A DNA stretch of 11,370 nucleotides from an uncultured Mollicutes bacterium (GCA_937905855.1 CALCWU010000235.1:1-11370), one strand, 5' to 3'; positions 1 through 7,003 are shown, counted from the stretch's first letter. A program made the numbers and translations. Notes: a model not told the origin generated them from the sequence alone.

Positions 1-1278
1 AAATCTTTCAATTAGCTTTTCCTTTTCTGTTCCATCCTTAGTATTTCTAATTAAATGAACAACCTCATCAATATTATCATGAGCAATCAATAATCCCTCT
101 AAAATATGAATTCTATCTAAAGCCTTATCTAAATCAAATTGAGTTCTTCTTGTTATTACATTAAGCTGATGCTTCAAATATACATCAATTGCATCATGAA
201 GAGTAATTGCTACTGGTCTATTATCAACAATACAAACCATATTCATACCATATGATGATTGAAGTGGTGTATATTTATATAAATTATTTAATGCTACATC
301 AGGATTAACGTCCTTACGAAGCTCAACAACAATCTTTAAGCCATCCATTGATGATTCATCGCGGATATCTGTAATACCATCAATAATTTTATCCTTAGCA
401 ACCTCAGCTATTCTTGCAACAATTCTAGTTTTATTAATACCATATGGTATTTCTGTTACAATAATTTCTGTTTTGCCATTTTCTAGCTTATCAATATGAG
501 CCTTTGATCTAATGGTAATTGTACCATTTCCAGTAGTATAGGCTGAAATTAAACCCTCTCTACCTAAAATCATACCACCAGTAGGAAAATCTGGCCCCTT
601 AATGTATTGCATTAAATCCTCACTTGTTAAATTTGGATTATGAAGTAGGGCAATACAGCCATCAACAACCTCACCTAAATTATGAGGTGGAATATTAGTT
701 GCCATACCTACAGCAATTCCTGTTGTACCATTAACAAGTAGGTTAGGTATTCTTGCTGGAAGAAGTGATGGTTCCATTTCTGTTGCATCATAGTTTTCAA
801 CAAAATCAACAGTATTCTTATCAATGTCTCTAAGCATTTCCATAGCAATTTTGCTCATTCTAGCTTCGGTGTAACGCATTGCGGCAGCACCATCACCATC
901 AATATTACCAAAATTTCCATGACCATCTACAAGTGGATAACGATAGCTAAAATCCTGAGCCATTCTTACCATTGCTTCATATATAGAGCTATCACCATGT
1001 GGGTGATACTTACCCATTACGTCACCGACGATACGAGCACTTTTTTTATGCTGAACATTAGCATAAACCTTAAGCTCATTCATACCATATAATATACGAC
1101 GTTGAACTGGCTTCAAACCATCTCTTGCATCAGGTAAGGCACGAGCTACAATTACAGACATTGCATAGTTCAAAAATGATTTTTTCATCTTTGAATTAAC
1201 ATCAAGCTGTTCAATACTTTCAAATTTACGATCATCTAATGCTTTTTCAAAAGCTTGATCCTTTGCACTTAAAGCCAT
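1..1278 (-). CDS. gyrA: DNA gyrase subunit A, N-terminal 426 residues (3' end cut by window edge)
   Basis: This is the breakage-reunion subunit of DNA gyrase, which with GyrB forms the A2B2 enzyme that introduces negative supercoils. Translation from the ATG at 1278 stays open to base 1. The N-terminal winged-helix region reads NYAMSVIVARALPDARDGLK followed by PVQRRIL. The active-site tyrosine is Y136 in AAAMRYTEARM, preceded by the catalytic-site R135. The quinolone-determining region reads GKYHPHGDSSIYE, with S97 and E101 at the positions of E. coli S83 and D87; this Ser/Glu pair is the usual susceptible state in Gram-positives. The tower domain motif IPYGINKT follows. The start is fixed by a near-perfect AGGAGGT five nucleotides upstream. 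The C-terminal beta-pinwheel lies outside the window. Close linkage behind gyrB supports GyrA over ParC. Confidence 0.98.
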   Translation of the reverse strand, partial: MALSAKDQAFEKALDDRKFESIEQLDVNSKMKKSFLNYAMSVIVARALPDARDGLKPVQRRILYGMNELKVYANVQHKKSARIVGDVMGKYHPHGDSSIYEAMVRMAQDFSYRYPLVDGHGNFGNIDGDGAAAMRYTEARMSKIAMEMLRDIDKNTVDFVENYDATEMEPSLLPARIPNLLVNGTTGIAVGMATNIPPHNLGEVVDGCIALLHNPNLTSEDLMQYIKGPDFPTGGMILGREGLISAYTTGNGTITIRSKAHIDKLENGKTEIIVTEIPYGINKTRIVARIAEVAKDKIIDGITDIRDESSMDGLKIVVELRKDVNPDVALNNLYKYTPLQSSYGMNMVCIVDNRPVAITLHDAIDVYLKHQLNVITRRTQFDLDKALDRIHILEGLLIAHDNIDEVVHLIRNTKDGTEKEKLIERF

Positions 1279-1282
1279 ACGT

Positions 1283-1290
1283 ACCTCCTA
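1283..1290 (-). promoter_or_regulatory. gyrA ribosome binding site overlapping the gyrB stop codon
   Basis: On the minus strand the gyrB stop TAG is the first part of TAGGAGGT, so the Shine-Dalgarno for gyrA begins within the gyrB stop codon. The ATG follows after a short spacer. This arrangement favours coupled translation of the two gyrase subunits, which are needed in equal amounts (inference). Confidence 0.9.
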
Positions 1291-3327
1291 TACATCAAGA
1301 CTTGCAAATTCTGCATTTTCTTGAATAAATACCTTTCTTGGTTCTACCTCTTCACCCATTAGCATTTCAAATGTTTGATCAGCCACAATAGCGTCCTCAA
1401 GATGAACCTTTGTTAATGTTCTTGTACTAGGATCCATTGTTGTTTCCCATAATTGTGATGGGTCCATTTCTCCTAGACCTTTGTATCTTTGAACATCATA
1501 TTTCTTACCAAAATATTTAGTTGTTTTATATGTCTCAAGTGATTGATCTGTATAAACATAATCAAATTGACTACCAAACTTAATACGATAAAGTGGTGGC
1601 TTAGCTACATAAATATAGCCTGCCTCAATTAATCCTCTCATAAAACGATAGAAGAATGTTAAAAGTAGGATACAAATATGTTCACCATCGACATCGGCAT
1701 CGGTCATAATTACAATTTTATGATATCTAGCCTTAGTAATATCAAACTCTTCTCCTATTCCTGTACCAATTGCACGAATCATTGTTTGAATTTCTTGATT
1801 TTCTAAAGCACGAGATAATTGAACCTTTTGAACATTTAAAACCTTACCACGTAATGGTAAAATTGCTTGGTAGGTTGAATTTCTACCTGTTTTTGCTGAA
1901 CCACCAGCTGAATCTCCCTCGACCAAATACATTTCTGATTTTTCAGGATCCTTACATCTACAATCAGCAAGCTTACTAGATAACATTAAATTATCCATTG
2001 GTGATTTTCTAACAGCTTCTCTTGCTTTACGAGCATTTATTCTAGCACGAGATGCGAGTAAGCACTTATCAACAATTGCTCTTGCATCAACAGGATGCTC
2101 AGCTAAATATCTAGCAAGAGTTTCACCAAAGGCCTTAGAAACTAATCCTCTAACCTCAGGATTACCAAGCTTTGATTTAGTTTGACCTTCGAATTCAGGA
2201 TTTGGATGCTTTATTGATATAATTGCAACAAGTCCCTCTAGAGTATCTTCTCTTGTGATTTCCTCAACAGTTTTATCCTTATTAACCTTTAATAGCTTAT
2301 TAGCCTCAGCATATTTTTTAATTTCTCTTGTTAAAGCTAACTTAAATCCTTCCTCGTGATGACCACCCTCAGGAGTTTTTACATTATTAACAAAGGAATA
2401 AATAGCTGAATTATAGGAATCATTATATTGCATTGCAACCTCAATGATTACATCTCTTGTTACTTCCTTACCCTCACTATTCAGTTCTTTATATGAACCA
2501 ATAGAATTATTATAAATAATATCTGCATTTATCGGATTTTTGCCACGACTTAAAAATTCAACATACTCCTTAACACCACCATCATAATGATAGGTATTAG
2601 AAATAACATTATCTGGATTACGCTTATCCTCAACCGTAATTGTTAGAATATTATTTAAATAAGCAGTTTGTTCCATTCTTTCGGCAATTGTTTGATAATC
2701 AAATAACAATGTTTCATGGAACATTTCATAATCCGGCTTAAAGGTAACAATTGTACCAGTATGAGTAGATGTTCCATGCTCATATAAATCTGAAACAATT
2801 TTTCCTCGTTCAAATCTTTCAGTATAGCATTTACCATTACGCATAACTGTAACCTCAAGCCATTCCGATAAGGCATTAACTACAGAAGCACCTACACCAT
2901 GCAAGCCTCCAGACACCTTATAAGCGCCATCATCAAATTTTCCGCCAGCATGTAATACTGTAAAAATAGCTTCAAGTGCTGGTCTTTTTGTCTCAGGGTG
3001 TAAATCAATAGGCATACCACGACCATCATCAGTTACTCTAACAATATTGGCTGGATGATCTGGATTTTTATTATCATCTGGTAATAATTCAATTTTAATG
3101 TGACTAGCATATCCTGCTAAAGCCTCATCAACAGAGTTATCAGCAATTTCCCAAACAAGATGATGTAATCCTGTTACACCAGTTGAACCAATATACATAC
3201 CTGGTCGTTCTCTTACAGGCTCTAATCCTTTTAAAATTTTAATCTTATCGGCACCATATGCCTCAGAATTAGGATTGTTACCAGTTAATTCCTCAATTTC
3301 TGTTTTAACATCTTTAGTTTCGTCCAT
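1288..3327 (-). CDS. gyrB: DNA gyrase subunit B
   Basis: This is the ATPase and TOPRIM subunit of DNA gyrase. The GHKL ATPase domain covers about residues 25-250: RPGMYIGSTG, then IADNSVDEALAGY with E60, N64 and D68, then VTDDGRGMP with D100, and the lid KVSGGLHGVGASVVNALS. The TOPRIM domain carries VEGDSAGGSAKTG (E470) and the metal-binding DADVDG (D543, D545, D547). The C-terminal tail has QRYKGLGEMDPSQLWETTMD and MLMGEEVEPR, typical of GyrB rather than ParE. At 679 residues it is about 40 longer than Bacillus subtilis GyrB (638). The excess is in an acidic N-terminal extension of about 15 residues and a longer loop before VTDDGRG. One oddity is HICILLLTFFYR, where the family usually has HIRTLLLTFFYR. 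The start is supported by AAAGGAG just upstream, which overlaps the recF stop codon. Confidence 0.98.
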   Translation of the reverse strand: MDETKDVKTEIEELTGNNPNSEAYGADKIKILKGLEPVRERPGMYIGSTGVTGLHHLVWEIADNSVDEALAGYASHIKIELLPDDNKNPDHPANIVRVTDDGRGMPIDLHPETKRPALEAIFTVLHAGGKFDDGAYKVSGGLHGVGASVVNALSEWLEVTVMRNGKCYTERFERGKIVSDLYEHGTSTHTGTIVTFKPDYEMFHETLLFDYQTIAERMEQTAYLNNILTITVEDKRNPDNVISNTYHYDGGVKEYVEFLSRGKNPINADIIYNNSIGSYKELNSEGKEVTRDVIIEVAMQYNDSYNSAIYSFVNNVKTPEGGHHEEGFKLALTREIKKYAEANKLLKVNKDKTVEEITREDTLEGLVAIISIKHPNPEFEGQTKSKLGNPEVRGLVSKAFGETLARYLAEHPVDARAIVDKCLLASRARINARKAREAVRKSPMDNLMLSSKLADCRCKDPEKSEMYLVEGDSAGGSAKTGRNSTYQAILPLRGKVLNVQKVQLSRALENQEIQTMIRAIGTGIGEEFDITKARYHKIVIMTDADVDGEHICILLLTFFYRFMRGLIEAGYIYVAKPPLYRIKFGSQFDYVYTDQSLETYKTTKYFGKKYDVQRYKGLGEMDPSQLWETTMDPSTRTLTKVHLEDAIVADQTFEMLMGEEVEPRKVFIQENAEFASLDV

Positions 3328-3340
3328 TTTTTACACTCCT

Positions 3341-4327
3341 TTACAAATGTATCACTAATGCATTTTTTAATAATTCACTAGGAATTTCTTCTATTTGAGT
3401 TGTTGTAATAAAAACCTGTTGACTATTATTAACATATTTAGTAATACTTTCTATTCTTTTTTTATCTAAAGCAGCAAATACATCATCTAATAAGAGTACT
3501 GGTTCTTGACCAGTTATATTAGTTATATATTTTTTTAAGGCTAGCTTTATCGCAATAATTATTGTTCTTGCTTGACCATTAGATGCGTATTTTGATGCAT
3601 CCAAATCATTTAATAATATTGAAAAATCATCTCTATGAATTCCAATACCAGTAGTTTTAGTAAATAAATCACTATTTAGCTTGTTCTTAAAGCTTAAGGC
3701 TATATCATCGCCATAGGTTTTATTATATTTAAGCTTAATTCCTTCAATCCTCATATCATTACAAATGTCATTTAAAATGACATTTAAGGCTTCTAAAAAC
3801 TCAATTCTTTTAGTGGCAATTATCTTGCAATATTTAACTAAATCTAATGTTAAAATTTCAAGATATTTTAAATCAACATTATTGCCCTTTAGTGCTTCAT
3901 TTCTTTCCTTCAAGATTTTTTTATAATGGGAAGATGCGCTTAAGTAGCTTTTATCTAATATTGATAGCTCCAAATCCAAAAAACGTCTTTTTTCACCCTT
4001 AGCACCATTTATTAGTGCTAAATCAGAAGGTGAGAACATTACAACATTTATACGTCCAATAAATTCTGAGGTTTTATTTATTTCACCACCATCAATAAAT
4101 AACGCCTTTCCTGTTTTAGAAATAACCATCTTATATTCTCTATCAGCACTAATTTGACATATTGCAAATTGCTCATCATTTTTAGATGTTGAAATTAAAT
4201 AAATAGCCTCTAAAATTGTTGTTTTTCCGGTAGCATTAAGACCTGCCAAAATAACTAAGCTATTATTAACATTAAGATTAAGATTACTAAATCTTCGAAA
4301 ATTCTTGATGTTTATTTCCTTAAGCAT
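3341..4327 (-). CDS. recF: DNA replication/repair protein RecF
   Basis: RecF is an SMC/Rad50-like ATPase that loads RecA at single-strand gaps with RecO and RecR. The N-terminus MLKEINIKNFRRF is typical. Walker A is GLNATGKTT (G29-T37, K35), the ABC-type signature is SNGQAR (residues 249-254), and Walker B is LLLDDVFAALD (D281-D282). The motif GIHRDDF shortly before the signature is characteristic of RecF. At 328 residues it is shorter than the usual 360-370, and the central coiled-coil/lobe region looks compact; all ATPase motifs are intact. The start overlaps the end of yaaA by 8 bp and has no strong Shine-Dalgarno, so translation is probably coupled to yaaA. The gyrB start lies 13 nt downstream. 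Confidence 0.96.
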   Translation of the reverse strand: MLKEINIKNFRRFSNLNLNVNNSLVILAGLNATGKTTILEAIYLISTSKNDEQFAICQISADREYKMVISKTGKALFIDGGEINKTSEFIGRINVVMFSPSDLALINGAKGEKRRFLDLELSILDKSYLSASSHYKKILKERNEALKGNNVDLKYLEILTLDLVKYCKIIATKRIEFLEALNVILNDICNDMRIEGIKLKYNKTYGDDIALSFKNKLNSDLFTKTTGIGIHRDDFSILLNDLDASKYASNGQARTIIIAIKLALKKYITNITGQEPVLLLDDVFAALDKKRIESITKYVNNSQQVFITTTQIEEIPSELLKNALVIHL

Positions 4328-4532
4328 TCTTAATCACATATTCAATATTAGCTATTTTAATAATCATATCAGCATAAAGCTTTCTGCCACGGCGATTATC
4401 AAGTACACCATCAACATATACGTCATTATTAGCTAAAAAATATTTAGCTTCACCACCAGATGAGATTAAATTTTCCATTTTTAATAATTGTCCAAGTGTT
4501 ATATATAAGGTATTAATTTTAACGACTTTCAT
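4320..4532 (-). CDS. yaaA: S4-domain RNA-binding protein YaaA
   Basis: This 70-residue protein is almost entirely one S4 RNA-binding fold, seen in LGQLLKMENLISSGGEAKYF and then NNDVYVDGVLDNRRGRKLY. The Bacillus subtilis homologue YaaA is 71 residues and lies directly upstream of recF, the same position and length. Its role in RNA or ribosome metabolism is not well established. The start ATG lies about 13 nt downstream of the inferred transcription start and is preceded by a weak GGTGAT. It is the first gene of the yaaA-recF-gyrB-gyrA operon. It should not be confused with E. coli YaaA, an unrelated peroxide-response protein. Confidence 0.93.
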   Translation of the reverse strand: MKVVKINTLYITLGQLLKMENLISSGGEAKYFLANNDVYVDGVLDNRRGRKLYADMIIKIANIEYVIKNA

Positions 4533-4551
4533 GATATCACCACACTAATAA

Positions 4552-4580
4552 ATTATACCATATTTTTTGCATAAAATCAA
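4552..4580 (-). promoter_or_regulatory. Promoter of the yaaA-recF-gyrB-gyrA operon
   Basis: Reading the minus strand, a -35 element TTGATT (4575-4580) and a -10 element TATAAT (4552-4557) are separated by exactly 17 bp. The -10 is extended (TGGTATAAT). The predicted transcription start near 4545 leaves a leader of about a dozen bases before yaaA. This is a near-consensus sigma-A promoter and indicates that the operon is transcribed independently of the gene upstream. Confidence 0.85.
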
Positions 4581-4594
4581 TTAAAATTGATTTT
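4573..4594. repeat. 22-bp interrupted palindrome overlapping the yaaA -35 element
   Basis: Two perfect 10-bp arms, AAAATCAATT and AATTGATTTT, are separated by AA. The right arm as read by the promoter covers the -35 hexamer TTGATT, so a dimeric regulator bound here would compete with RNA polymerase. The sequence is very AT-rich, so it may also simply be an upstream AT element. The DNA between about 4595 and 4695 shows no gene, no DnaA-box cluster and no other clear signal. Confidence 0.5.
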
Positions 4595-4696
4595 TTAAAA
4601 TCGTCGTATATTCATACTATTTGAACCAAAAATTAAAATAAAGGGCTTTAAAATTAAAAATATAGGCCATATATACTATTTTTCCTCATTTTTGAG

Positions 4697-4735
4697 AAAA
4701 AAGAAAACTGATTTAGCTTTTAACACTAAATCAGT
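4697..4735 (-). terminator. Rho-independent terminator of the metalloprotease gene
   Basis: On the minus strand a perfect 10-bp stem (ACTGATTTAG pairing with CTAAATCAGT, 9-nt loop) is followed by a T-rich run TTTTCTTTTTTCTC. It begins 7 nt after the protease stop codon. It would separate protease transcription from the yaaA operon downstream on the same strand. Confidence 0.88.
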
Positions 4736-4742
4736 CTAATTA

Positions 4743-6833
4743 TTATTCATTCATAATAATTGTAATACTTATTGATCCACTATTTACTTCACCAACAATT
4801 AAAGTAAATAAATCACATTCATAACGATTAGCTGTTGTAAATAAATGATCTTGTAAAATCACACCATCAGGCATTGCACCATTATAAATCATTTCAATTT
4901 GTGGCTTATCAGTTTCTGTATTATTATACTTGAATGCTCCACCATAATAATCACCATAAAAATATGAAGGCTCGCCATTTGCATCTGTGCAAATTTCTGA
5001 ATTAACCTTCATTATTCTAATTCCTTGACCCTTAATAGGTTCATCATTAGTATTTAATGAAGTATTTGTATAATATTCAATTAAATAATAGCTATCATAA
5101 ATATTTTTAAGCTCATGATCAGTAATTAAAACTACTTCACCACTATCAACACCAGATTTTAAGCTAATATTTATTTCACCAACACCACTAACAACAGTTG
5201 GATCAATCCAATTTAATAGCATCTTTGAATATGGATCCAAATCACCAATATTATAATCCATCATTGAAGCACCATATAAGCCTCTATTGCAGCCTACCTC
5301 TTCACTATAATCATAATAATCATCAAGACCAAATAGATGTCCTGTTTCATGAATATAGGTATGAGCATCAATAATTATATTTTCACTATTATAGGTTGGA
5401 TTATCAATATCCTTGTCCATAAAATCAACACCAGCATATGAATAATAGCCAGCAACAACACCATCAAATTTATAGTCGCTTGCAAGACCATCTTCTGTAT
5501 TATCATCAAATGATAAAGCATTAGATGTAGTTACAGCCCAATAAATTGAATCAATATCTGAATTATAGTTTACTGGTGCATCATAAATAATCCAAACTGA
5601 ATCAATTATGCCATCACCATTTGAATCATATTCACTATAATCAATTTGGTCATCATAATATTTTAAAACATCCTGTACTAATACATCCATTGGATAGTCG
5701 ACAGTATATGTTTCATCATTATTATAATCAGTATACATCTTCTCTAATGATGAAACAGTATATTTTGAATTAGAATACCATTTATCTAAAACTGTAATCT
5801 CTAAATTACATTTACCATATGAAGACTTTTGATAGAATGACTTAACACTTTCCCAGCCCGTAGATGTACTATCACCATTAAAGGCAATATTTATTTGAGC
5901 TAAATAATTATTAAGATCAGCATCTGTCTTACTAGAATCTAAATGAACAGGAATTACAAGCATTTTAGGATTAACATTATCAGTTGGAAGTGAAGGCAAT
6001 ACACCCTCAGTATATAAAAGACCCTTACTACCATCAATAGATAGTGAATTATTAAAATCTTTCTTAACAGCTGTTACATCATCGCTTACCTCATTAACCT
6101 TAGCGTTACCAGTATAATAAATAGTTAAGCTCTTAATTCTTGCTTGATTTTGATAAACATATAATGAGAAACTATCTACACCTTCACTAAACATTGTCTT
6201 AGTATCTTTAGAAAGCATATTACCATCAGCATCATCTGTTTCAAAATTAATATATTTTGCCTGAGTTGATGAATAAGCAAATTCTACACCATATAGCTTA
6301 ATTCCACTCTTTGCCTCGATAGTTAGACGAGCACCATTATAAAAACGAAGGCTATCGTTATAATAAGCTGATTTATTTGTACACTTAGTGTCATTATTAA
6401 GCATTGATACAATACCACCAAGACCTAATACATCAGCAAAATCATCACTACCTACTTTTTCGCCATTATTCTTAAGCGCAGTAAGTGTTACAGTCTTACT
6501 CTTATAGTCAACTGATGGAATATCACTAGTAGAGCTAGATGAGCTACCTGGTGTTGAAGGAATTGTCGTACTTGAAGAACTACTTGATGAGCTTATGCTA
6601 CTACTTGAACTACTGCTTGAGCTAGCTTCTGAGTTTGTACTGCTTGATGAAGCACTAGGACTTGAGGCTATACTACTATTTGAAGCAGATGTCTCATCAT
6701 TTTTCTTTGAAGACTCCAACGAGCTTGAAAACTCATTAGGTGTAGTAACATCTTCCTTGCCACCACAAGCAGCAAAGCTAAATAATCCTGTTACTACTAA
6801 TAATCCTATAATAATTTTCTTATTAATTTTCAT
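4743..6833 (-). CDS. M6-like zinc metalloprotease lipoprotein with serine-rich stalk
   Basis: This is a predicted surface-anchored metalloprotease of 696 residues. The N-terminus (MKINKK, then a hydrophobic stretch at residues 7-22) ends in the lipobox-like FAAC with C23 as the acylated cysteine, followed by GG. Residues 36-103 are a low-complexity stalk with about 40 serines. Residues about 106-245 form an unassigned, probably beta-rich domain. The catalytic region starts near MLVIPVHLD. It contains a Ca-loop-like DSNGDGIID (403-411), a feature seen in M6 peptidases, and the zinc site HETGHLFGLDD (H495, E496, H499, D504/D505). About 25 residues later SMMD (M524-M525) is a plausible Met-turn, and DPYSKMLLNW resembles the M6 segment. 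The extended site HExxHxxGxxD fits immune inhibitor A/PrtV-type M6 enzymes; the substrate is unknown. The gene has its own promoter, a GAGGAG ribosome site 6 nt from the ATG, and a terminator. It faces away from the ABC operon. Confidence 0.9.
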   Translation of the reverse strand: MKINKKIIIGLLVVTGLFSFAACGGKEDVTTPNEFSSSLESSKKNDETSASNSSIASSPSASSSSTNSEASSSSSSSSSISSSSSSSSTTIPSTPGSSSSSTSDIPSVDYKSKTVTLTALKNNGEKVGSDDFADVLGLGGIVSMLNNDTKCTNKSAYYNDSLRFYNGARLTIEAKSGIKLYGVEFAYSSTQAKYINFETDDADGNMLSKDTKTMFSEGVDSFSLYVYQNQARIKSLTIYYTGNAKVNEVSDDVTAVKKDFNNSLSIDGSKGLLYTEGVLPSLPTDNVNPKMLVIPVHLDSSKTDADLNNYLAQINIAFNGDSTSTGWESVKSFYQKSSYGKCNLEITVLDKWYSNSKYTVSSLEKMYTDYNNDETYTVDYPMDVLVQDVLKYYDDQIDYSEYDSNGDGIIDSVWIIYDAPVNYNSDIDSIYWAVTTSNALSFDDNTEDGLASDYKFDGVVAGYYSYAGVDFMDKDIDNPTYNSENIIIDAHTYIHETGHLFGLDDYYDYSEEVGCNRGLYGASMMDYNIGDLDPYSKMLLNWIDPTVVSGVGEINISLKSGVDSGEVVLITDHELKNIYDSYYLIEYYTNTSLNTNDEPIKGQGIRIMKVNSEICTDANGEPSYFYGDYYGGAFKYNNTETDKPQIEMIYNGAMPDGVILQDHLFTTANRYECDLFTLIVGEVNSGSISITIIMNE
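6525..6728 (-). repeat. Serine-rich low-complexity stalk within the metalloprotease
   Basis: Residues 36-103 of the protease contain runs of up to nine serines, with about 40 of 68 residues being Ser. The codons are mixed (AGT, AGC, TCA, TCT), so the DNA is degenerate rather than a clean microsatellite. It probably spaces the catalytic domain away from the membrane anchor at C23. Confidence 0.85.
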
Positions 6834-6839
6834 TTTTTT

Positions 6840-6845
6840 CTCCTC
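6840..6845 (-). promoter_or_regulatory. Metalloprotease ribosome binding site
   Basis: GAGGAG on the minus strand lies 6 nt before the ATG at 6833. It fixes the start that produces the lipoprotein signal peptide. Confidence 0.85.
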
Positions 6846-6875
6846 ATTTATTTGGTATTAAAAAAATACAACTCA

Positions 6876-6904
6876 ATTATACCATATTTCTAACATAATG
6901 TACC
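6876..6904 (-). promoter_or_regulatory. Metalloprotease promoter (extended -10)
   Basis: On the minus strand the -10 element is TATAAT (6876-6881) with an upstream TGG, giving TGGTATAAT. At a 17-bp spacing the -35 position (6899-6904) reads GGTACA, which matches only half of TTGACA. The promoter therefore probably relies on the extended -10 or on an activator. The predicted leader is about 35 nt. The 15 bp around the -10 are identical to those in the yaaA promoter. Confidence 0.75.
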
Positions 6905-6917
6905 AAATTTCGTACAT
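6898..6917. promoter_or_regulatory. Candidate operator: 20-bp near-perfect palindrome at the protease -35
   Basis: The half-sites ATGTAC and GTACAT flank an AAATTT centre, and only one symmetric position pair (6904 and 6911, both C) breaks the symmetry. It sits over the weak -35 of the protease promoter and about 36 bp upstream of the ABC -35. A dimeric regulator is the natural reader; its identity is unknown. Confidence 0.55.
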
Positions 6918-6944
6918 AAATTTTCTAGACATAGGAATAGAGTT

Positions 6945-6970
6945 AATTAAAATTGACATTAATTTTAATT
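6945..6970. promoter_or_regulatory. Candidate operator: inverted repeat embracing the ABC-operon -35
   Basis: Perfect 10-bp arms AATTAAAATT and AATTTTAATT flank a 6-bp centre. The -35 hexamer TTGACA (6953-6958) straddles the left arm and the centre, so occupancy would block the promoter. The arms contain only A and T, so chance symmetry is more likely here than in a mixed sequence. Confidence 0.5.
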
Positions 6971-6981
6971 TGTTATATGAT
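6953..6981 (+). promoter_or_regulatory. Promoter of the two-gene ABC transporter operon
   Basis: A perfect -35 TTGACA (6953-6958) is separated by 17 bp from a -10 TATGAT (6976-6981). The predicted start of transcription is near 6988, leaving about 27 nt before the ATG at 7015. This is a strong sigma-A promoter in its unrepressed state, which makes the overlapping inverted repeat more suggestive. Confidence 0.82.
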
Positions 6982-6999
6982 AAAACTAATTAATTGATT

Positions 7000-7003
7000 G
7001 GAG
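7000..7003 (+). promoter_or_regulatory. Ribosome binding site choosing the ATG at 7015
   Basis: GGAG lies 11 nt before the ATG at 7015. An in-frame TTG at 6994 would give 7 extra residues, but it lies upstream of this GGAG, only about 6 nt after the predicted transcription start, and has no ribosome site of its own. Confidence 0.7.

Noticed and set aside
930..1010. Quinolone-resistance change in gyrA
   Set aside because: The key positions are Ser97 and Glu101, the usual susceptible residues of Gram-positive GyrA.
1770..1979. Plus-strand open frame of 69 codons opposite gyrB
   Set aside because: It lies wholly inside a strongly conserved part of gyrB and matches no family; an antisense shadow.
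2655..2876. Second minus-strand frame within gyrB
   Set aside because: Out of frame inside the conserved ATPase domain; a shadow.
1..4532. Mycoplasma-type genetic code (TGA = Trp), given the low GC and Mollicute-like features
   Set aside because: Trp is encoded by TGG in gyrB and the protease, and no in-frame TGA codons are needed to read any gene.
4679..4700. Second small hairpin (CTCA / TGAG with A/T flanks) after the protease terminator
   Set aside because: The stem is short and needs a bulge; the 10-bp stem at 4707-4735 with its T run already explains termination.
6595..6861. Plus-strand frame rich in Leu and Glu opposite the protease N-terminus
   Set aside because: Its composition is the reverse complement of the serine tract and signal peptide; it has no ribosome site or family resemblance.
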